Source: CAYJAD01 sp964372165 (GTDB taxonomy: Bacteria > Desulfobacterota > Desulfovibrionia > Desulfovibrionales > Desulfovibrionaceae). From it: 10,941 nucleotides of DNA. The position numbers and the translations under genes were made by a program. Where the stretch lies: positions 1 through 10,941 of the forward strand of contig CAYJPT010000076.1 in NCBI GenBank assembly GCA_964372165.1, in the 5' to 3' direction. Positions 8,001 to 10,941 of the stretch are shown here, one piece after another. The notes beneath the pieces are model-generated. The model saw nothing but the letters and a program-made list of their open reading frames with translations. It was not told where the DNA came from and ran no database searches. Positions within the stretch are counted from its first letter, which is position 1. Each line of letters begins with the position of its first letter.

Positions 8001-8441
8001 ATTATCAGTTTCATCATCTTCAACTAAGGTATGTATGCAAGATACCAATGTTTCTTCAAGAGTTAGCTTTTGCGTAATACTTTCTATATCATCACTTGCA
8101 AGGGAAGGATCATATATCATGGCAAGCTTTGCATATCTATTATTAACTTTAATTAATGTATCGACTTGTGTGTAATATTTTTTGCTAACAGAGTCGTAAA
8201 CTTCTTTGCGAACTTTTTTCCCGTGAATAAGAGCACCATTATGACAATTAGCACATGGTTTTGAACCATTATGAAGAAATTTATAGCATTTGTCGCTATG
8301 TTCAGCCCCTTGGAAAAACCTTGCTAAGTCACCTTCAAAGGGCTTATTTATATAAAGTAAAGTATTATCTTCTAAGTCTATTATATAACAAGTTAAATTA
8401 AGATTTTCCAGCACAATTTTTGCCAGTTCATATTGCTGCAT
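5010..8441 (-). CDS. Multidomain PAS/GAF-GGDEF-EAL-PAS-PAS-GGDEF cyclic-di-GMP phosphodiesterase candidate
   Basis: A 1143-residue protein with no membrane segment, so probably cytoplasmic. Domains read in order are: PAS-like (1-112) with C52, C63 and C66; GAF-like (about 125-285); GGDEF (about 295-445) with A-G-N-E-F at 371-375 instead of GGDEF; EAL (about 452-702); PAS (about 724-842); PAS with a PAC-like end (about 878-984); and a second GGDEF-like domain (about 988-1143) whose signature is E-D-N-N-F (1068-1072). The EAL domain keeps the expected catalytic set: E484 of EAL, N542, E574, D604-D605, K625, E662 and Q682. It should therefore hydrolyse cyclic di-GMP, while both GGDEF domains look unable to make it. 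Loop 6 reads D-D-F-G-A-K-H-S rather than the usual D-D-F-G-T-G-Y-S. GGGG lies seven bases before the ATG, a modest ribosome site. It is a single-gene unit with its own promoter and terminator. Signal and output are unknown. Confidence 0.93.
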   Translation of the reverse strand: MQQYELAKIVLENLNLTCYIIDLEDNTLLYINKPFEGDLARFFQGAEHSDKCYKFLHNGSKPCANCHNGALIHGKKVRKEVYDSVSKKYYTQVDTLIKVNNRYAKLAMIYDPSLASDDIESITQKLTLEETLVSCIHTLVEDDETDNAMQTLLSIVASYYGSKHAYVYELNSKNNTARKTYEYGADGAASYIAVNHALPIKIFEPIIKVFSERGEFAFQAIENDLDHDSEIYKFLKNMQVHSLLLVPYYVDGKLAYCMGVDAPSKKTDDLSLLHSVIIFVVDKIRKNKIYNQLVYLSYSDALTNLWNRNKYNQRLEELSAIELATFGYTYINLNRLKDINELYGEQYGDEILKKTAKLLSKHLGADIFRLAGNEFVALSPNISSDDFNKQLLGLREELKTHSEFSLSIGGVYQYKKIDIRKGVFQAFDIMFAEKQKFYKNDAINIIQSRQNPVQIVLDELNSGNFTIYLQPKVNLLTEEITSAEALIRKFDKNGKLISPNNFIPIYESEGTVRHIDFFVLEEVCRLLHKLIKKNRALKIAVNFSRVTFLSPNLLEEIILTCAKYNIPHEYIKIEITESIEKMDFEFFDKKLKKIKNAGFEISLDDFGAKHSNLLMLTMTEFSEVKIDKGLIDYITQSAQNRALVKNILKMITDLGTSICVAEGIETKEQKDMILDFGCEHGQGYYFYRPMPVEEFLVVYEMNINKCLLNNTLENEKLFNLNLSYNEMFSIIEAMPFCVTILDQDKQVISCNQCVIDTFGLNSKEEFLSKLFTLSPETQPNGENSRELAFAYLDEAYQKGYLHFPWVHKTKQGKEFSAEVILKKLKVKGSEEFPLMAGFIREISPEIVNHSVIDWVQQYGFNNDISDRTLITTLLEISNEWLWTYNYNTKQMMFFGEGYEEFGLPKEKFIFPDTFIANNHVYVEDMPDFIKTCEFLNKGEHRPSELRFNLPDGSLRYFKLTYKIIKNQEGLPISAIGKMADIDEQKKNTLFWQVDELTGCHNARAAKMHIDNCLLGNKDSLHALFVIDVNKLFGLSTGTTLSRDDSILTGLSAGLLANFREGDIVARIEDNNFIVFLKNPPHLNVVMDKMAAIESILMQNSLFSQQCNIIKLCIGLALYTKNGDDYEQLLHYAKSSITTNGKVL

Positions 8442-8619
8442 AACCAGACCCCATAGACAAATTTAATCATCAAGTATCAAGAATAACAAATAGAACATCA
8501 ACACGAAAGCCTACAGCAAGTACCTTTGTCACAAACACAACTCAAAAGCACTATGCAATTCATGGTTGCAATATCCCATAATATGCACCTATCTTAAATA
8601 CAGTGCACAATAAAATAAG

Positions 8620-8635
8620 CTGTGTATATTCACAT
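8620..8635. promoter_or_regulatory. CTGT-N8-ACAT, near-match to the gammaproteobacterial LexA box
   Basis: CTGTGTATATTCACAT differs from CTGT-N8-ACAG in one outer base. It lies about 20-30 bases into the predicted transcript of the EAL gene, and about 255 bases before umuD. Position allows a roadblock repressor site for the EAL gene, but single near-matches are common in AT-rich DNA, and the LexA motif of this organism is unknown. Confidence 0.25.
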
Positions 8636-8659
8636 GCCTATAAATATATTTTATTATAA

Positions 8660-8689
8660 ACTATACCAATAATGCATTTTTTTTGTCAA
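8660..8689 (-). promoter_or_regulatory. Promoter of the EAL/GGDEF gene
   Basis: On the minus strand, a perfect TTGACA (8689-8684), an 18-base spacer and TATAGT (8665-8660, five of six consensus) form the best sigma-70-type promoter in the window. Transcription would start near 8653, leaving an untranslated leader of about 210 bases before the ATG at 8441. Confidence 0.65.
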
Positions 8690-8855
8690 GATTGCAATAC
8701 AAATTAAGCGGCTACGCATATTTTTTTAACTACTATTATTTCAGCTTATTATGCAAATATTACTCACTTAGAACTCTATATTAGGTGTGTTTTCTTTGTT
8801 CTTTAATACTGAAACTTGGCATGACTTGAGCATAGAGCGCAACAATCTTATTTAC

Positions 8856-8884
8856 TTGCTTTGTATTATATACAGAGTTATACT
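8856..8884 (+). promoter_or_regulatory. umuDC promoter, predicted to start at the umuD ATG
   Basis: TTGCTT (8856-8861), exactly 17 bases, then TATACT (8879-8884). Both hexamers are good matches. The standard distance puts the transcription start at about 8891, which is the A of the umuD ATG, so the message may be leaderless. No ribosome binding site is seen before that ATG except a poor ACAGAG 13 bases away. A weaker alternative is TTGAGC (8826-8831) with TATTTA (8849-8854). Confidence 0.55.
8859..8877. promoter_or_regulatory. Dyad operator in the umuDC promoter spacer (LexA-like candidate)
   Basis: CTTTGTATTATATACAGAG is a 19-bp dyad. Arms TGTAT and ATACA (8862-8866/8870-8874) are perfect around TAT, and the two outermost bases also pair, with one mismatch between. 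It lies in the spacer of the promoter, a classic place for repression. It resembles the enterobacterial SOS box (CTGT-N8-ACAG) but is one base shorter between the arms (TTGT-N7-ACAG). umuDC operons are generally LexA-controlled, so LexA is the likeliest binder, by inference. Confidence 0.45.
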
Positions 8885-8890
8885 TTGCCT

Positions 8891-9340
8891 ATGGATAAAC
8901 CATTTAGTCCCAACTTAAAATTGATTGGTGTTGCGCATACTAATCCAGAAAAGCGTGATGGTATCCCTTTATACATAGATTATGTATCTGCTGGTTTTCC
9001 TTCTCCGGCAGATGATTACATTGATCAACAACTAGACCTACATCATTATTTAGTACAAAACCCTGCGGCTACTTTTTTCCTACGTGCTCAAGGTGAATCC
9101 ATGCTTGGAGCAGGCATTCATGATGGTGATTTGTTAGTGGTTGATCGCTCTTTAGAAGCCAGCCATAATCGCGTGGTCATTGCAGCAGTAGATGATGAAT
9201 TGACTGTAAAACGACTTATCCGCCGACATAGACGTGTTTTATTAATGCCAGAAAACGAGGCCTATAAAGAAATTGACATTACAGAACGAGAGCATGTGCA
9301 TATTTGGGGTGTAGTAAGCTATGTCATACATAAATTATGA
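8891..9340 (+). CDS. umuD: UmuD, self-cleaving subunit of DNA polymerase V
   Basis: A 149-residue S24-family (LexA-like) protein. On RecA-ssDNA filaments, UmuD cuts itself to UmuD', which joins UmuC to form translesion polymerase V. The cleavage site is A34-G35 within V-S-A-G-F-P-S-P, where the E. coli protein has Cys-Gly. The catalytic pair is S70 (Q-G-E-S-M) and K107 (T-V-K-R), spaced 37 residues apart as in E. coli (60 and 97). The N-terminal arm is ten residues longer than in E. coli. I start at the ATG 8891. A TTG at 8861 would add ten residues, but it has no ribosome site and lies inside the promoter/operator. It overlaps umuC by 20 bases, so the two are one operon with coupled translation. 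Confidence 0.95.
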   Translation: MDKPFSPNLKLIGVAHTNPEKRDGIPLYIDYVSAGFPSPADDYIDQQLDLHHYLVQNPAATFFLRAQGESMLGAGIHDGDLLVVDRSLEASHNRVVIAAVDDELTVKRLIRRHRRVLLMPENEAYKEIDITEREHVHIWGVVSYVIHKL

Positions 9341-10631
9341 TGCTATTCCACATCTTTGGGGTTTAATGGACTGTAATAATTTTTATGCTTCATGTGAGCG
9401 TATTTTTAGGCCTGACTTGCAAAATAGTCCCATTGTGGTACTTTCAAACAATGATGGCTGCATTGTAGCACGATCTGCCGAAGCTAAAGCCTTGGGTATA
9501 CCAATGGGAGAACCTGAGTTCAAAGCCAGAGCCTTTATAAAAAAAAATAATGTCACTGTATTTTCCTCAAACTATGCCCTTTATGGCGATATATCACAGC
9601 GTGTTATGCAAACAGCAGAGCATTTTGTACCACATCTAGAGCAATATTCCATTGATGAGGCTTTTTTACCCTTCATGGGTAATACACAGATTCACGCCAA
9701 TGACATGGCATACGAATTAAGAAAACACATTTTACAATGGACAGGCATCACAGTATCTATAGGCTTAGCCCCCACTAAAACATTAGCTAAGCTTGCAAAT
9801 CACATAGCCAAGAAAAATAATGGAATTTTTTCCTTTCCCACAGATCAAAAGCAGCAAGATGAATTACTTGCCAACACAGCAGTACAAGATATTTGGGGCA
9901 TAGGGCGCAATCATGCTAAAAAACTACATATGCATGGCATTCACAATGCTAAGGATTTACGCAATAAAGACAATGTGTGGTTAAAAAAACATTTGACCAT
10001 CTCAGGCTTACACACAGCAATGGAACTTCGAGGCAGGCCATGCATAGTTGATACTACACAAGGTAATGTCCGCCAAACACTCATCTCATCACGCTCATTT
10101 GGCACAAAAATTTATAAAAAAGATGACCTTGCAGAAGCTATATCAACCTTTACTACCAATGCTGTCATGCGCTTGCGTAGAGAAAAGCTTTTAGCAAAAA
10201 GCATTGCTGTGCATATTCGGTCTTCCAAACATATGCAAAATAATTATGTAAACTCAGTACATATGACACTAATTGAACCCACAGCCAATACCCCAACTTT
10301 TTTGAAAATGGCCTTGCATGGACTTGATAGCATATTTAAGGACAATATTCCTTACGCCAAAGCTGGCGTTATGCTTTATGACTTTTGCCCCACACATGCC
10401 TATCAAAAAAGTTTGCTAAGCATATGCAACCCCCAAGCAGAAATACAACACGAGCGCACAAAAAAACTCATGACCGCTGTTGATAACATAAATGCTAAAT
10501 ATGGCAGAAATACTTTAATCTATGCTAGCCAAGGAATTAATCAGCAAGCCCCTTGGCGCATGCAGCAAAAATTTTTATCAAATCGCTTTACCACAAAATG
10601 GACTGAGCTGCCTATAGCATTATGCAAATAG
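9321..10631 (+). CDS. umuC: UmuC, catalytic subunit of error-prone DNA polymerase V
   Basis: A 436-residue Y-family polymerase, slightly longer than the E. coli protein (422). The catalytic acidic residues are D17 (L-M-D-C-N-N) and D112-E113 in Y-S-I-D-E-A-F. The family start F-Y-A-S-C-E-R is at 21-27, with Y22 as the likely steric gate. S-N-N-D-G-C at 42-47 and T-K-T-L-A-K-L-A-N-H at 152-161 are standard. A helix-hairpin-helix-like I-W-G-I-G-R follows at 191-196, then the little-finger domain. The C-terminal DUF4113-type domain ends in W-R-M-Q-Q...N-R-F-T-T-K-W. Q362-K-S-L-L366 sits where a beta-clamp motif would be expected and is a weak match to Q-L-x-L-F. The first ATG is chosen; M16 is too close to catalytic D17. 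The coding sequence is intact. No clear terminator follows. Confidence 0.97.
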   Translation: MSYINYDAIPHLWGLMDCNNFYASCERIFRPDLQNSPIVVLSNNDGCIVARSAEAKALGIPMGEPEFKARAFIKKNNVTVFSSNYALYGDISQRVMQTAEHFVPHLEQYSIDEAFLPFMGNTQIHANDMAYELRKHILQWTGITVSIGLAPTKTLAKLANHIAKKNNGIFSFPTDQKQQDELLANTAVQDIWGIGRNHAKKLHMHGIHNAKDLRNKDNVWLKKHLTISGLHTAMELRGRPCIVDTTQGNVRQTLISSRSFGTKIYKKDDLAEAISTFTTNAVMRLRREKLLAKSIAVHIRSSKHMQNNYVNSVHMTLIEPTANTPTFLKMALHGLDSIFKDNIPYAKAGVMLYDFCPTHAYQKSLLSICNPQAEIQHERTKKLMTAVDNINAKYGRNTLIYASQGINQQAPWRMQQKFLSNRFTTKWTELPIALCK

Positions 10632-10849
10632 ATGAAAACAATCATTCTAAGTTTTACAAACACCAAAAACATAAAAAAATCAACTTATTAAAAAATAAAA
10701 CATTGTGAAATTGTATCATTTTCATTTGAAATAATTACAGAATAAAAATGCCTACACATATGATGAAACAAATAATAAAAATCTATATCAATGAAAAGAC
10801 TTGCCAAGAATGCAAATTTTGCGTAAAAAGTTTCTCGCTCATGTGAATC

Positions 10850-10868
10850 TGCTAAAATACTTTTTAGC
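10850..10868 (+). promoter_or_regulatory. Extended -10 promoter and palindrome before tRNA-Ser
   Basis: TGC-TAAAAT (10850-10858) is an extended -10 element about 30 bases before the tRNA. The -35 region (TTTCTC at 10831-10836) is poor. The same bases form a perfect hairpin, GCTAAAA (10851-10857), TACT, TTTTAGC (10862-10868), covering the -10 and the predicted start. The rest of the 256-bp gap after umuC (10632-10849) shows no gene and no strong hairpin. Confidence 0.35.
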
Positions 10869-10887
10869 ACCTTGCACACAGCAATAT

Positions 10888-10941
10888 GGAGAGGTGTCCG
10901 AGTTGGTCTAAGGAGCACGATTGGAAATCGTGTGTACGTTA
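10888..10941 (+). tRNA. tRNA-Ser(GGA), 5' part, cut by window end
   Basis: Bases 10888-10894 (GGAGAGG) are the 5' acceptor strand, followed by T8-G9. The D arm has stem TCC/GGA (10897-10899 and 10912-10914) and a loop holding GTTGG. A five-pair anticodon stem CACGA/TCGTG surrounds the loop TTGGAAA, with anticodon GGA at 10923-10925, reading UCC/UCU. The sequence then enters the start of a long class II variable arm (TGTACGTTA) and stops at the window edge. About 35-40 bases, including the T arm and 3' acceptor strand, lie outside. Serine tRNA genes are frequent integration sites, but nothing within the window indicates an integrated element. Confidence 0.95.

Larger units (their letters stand above)
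8442..8890. other. 449-bp divergent regulatory region between the EAL gene and umuDC
   Basis: No gene is found on either strand. It holds the EAL gene promoter (8660-8689, minus strand) and its leader (8442-8653), a CTGT-N8-ACAT site at 8620-8635, and the umuDC promoter with its dyad at its right end. In the leader I recognise no known riboswitch and no intrinsic terminator. Only short hairpins are seen, such as TGCAA/TTGCA around 8553-8569. Confidence 0.6.

Noticed and set aside
8771..8802. GAAC…GTTC inverted pair upstream of umuD, considered as a Gram-positive-type LexA box.
   Set aside because: The arms are 24 bases apart, far from the spacing of the CGAAC-N4-GTTCG type box.
8861..8890. 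TTG start that would lengthen UmuD by ten residues.
   Set aside because: No ribosome site, and the codon lies in the promoter -35/operator; the ATG at 8891 fits the family length better.
10632..10691. 19-codon ORF starting directly after the umuC stop.
   Set aside because: Very short, no ribosome site of its own, composition like non-coding AT-rich DNA.
10688..10918. 76-codon minus-strand ORF across the umuC-tRNA gap.
   Set aside because: It begins inside the tRNA gene, has no ribosome site, and resembles no family.

Overview
This is an AT-rich window of chromosomal character. It holds eight protein genes and the 5' part of a tRNA-Ser gene. The genes suggest a bacterium with an extracytoplasmic thiol-redox relay, surface glycan acylation, cyclic-di-GMP turnover and an SOS-type error-prone polymerase. 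UmuD and UmuC look proteobacterial in style, but the sequence alone does not fix the phylum. I see no phage, transposon, CRISPR or toxin-antitoxin genes, and no clear sign of recent transfer.

Layout. (1) 46-1271, plus strand: a membrane-anchored thioredoxin-like protein and CcdA, overlapping by one base, which together make a split DsbD-like system. (2) 1322-1377: a very long, nearly perfect hairpin between the convergent ccdA and ridA. (3) 1404-1784, minus strand: ridA, an enamine/imine deaminase, with its own probable promoter. (4) 1785-2122: non-coding, with a 25-bp dyad and a plus-strand terminator-like hairpin that has no gene in front of it. (5) 4763-2123, minus strand: a two-gene operon of an AlgI/PatA/DltB-type MBOAT acyltransferase and a membrane-anchored SGNH-like protein, probably for O-acylation of an unidentified surface glycan. 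(6) 4764-5009: a bidirectional terminator-like hairpin and the operon promoter. (7) 8441-5010, minus strand: a 1143-residue sensor protein with an intact EAL phosphodiesterase domain between two degenerate GGDEF domains, plus PAS and GAF-like sensory modules. (8) 8442-8890: a divergent regulatory region, with a strong promoter and roughly 210-nt leader for the EAL gene on one side and a compact umuDC promoter on the other. (9) 8891-10631, plus strand: umuD and umuC, overlapping by 20 bases. (10) 10888 to the right edge: tRNA-Ser(GGA), cut by the window end.

Most genes are familiar families. The parts most worth a second look are regulatory or architectural. The umuDC promoter has a LexA-like dyad exactly in its 17-bp spacer and a predicted start at the umuD ATG, so it may be leaderless. 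The EAL protein has an unusual domain order and a cysteine-rich N-terminal PAS-like domain. There is also the 56-nt hairpin at 1322-1377 and a possible small RNA locus near 2000. I did not find an obvious undescribed multi-gene system.
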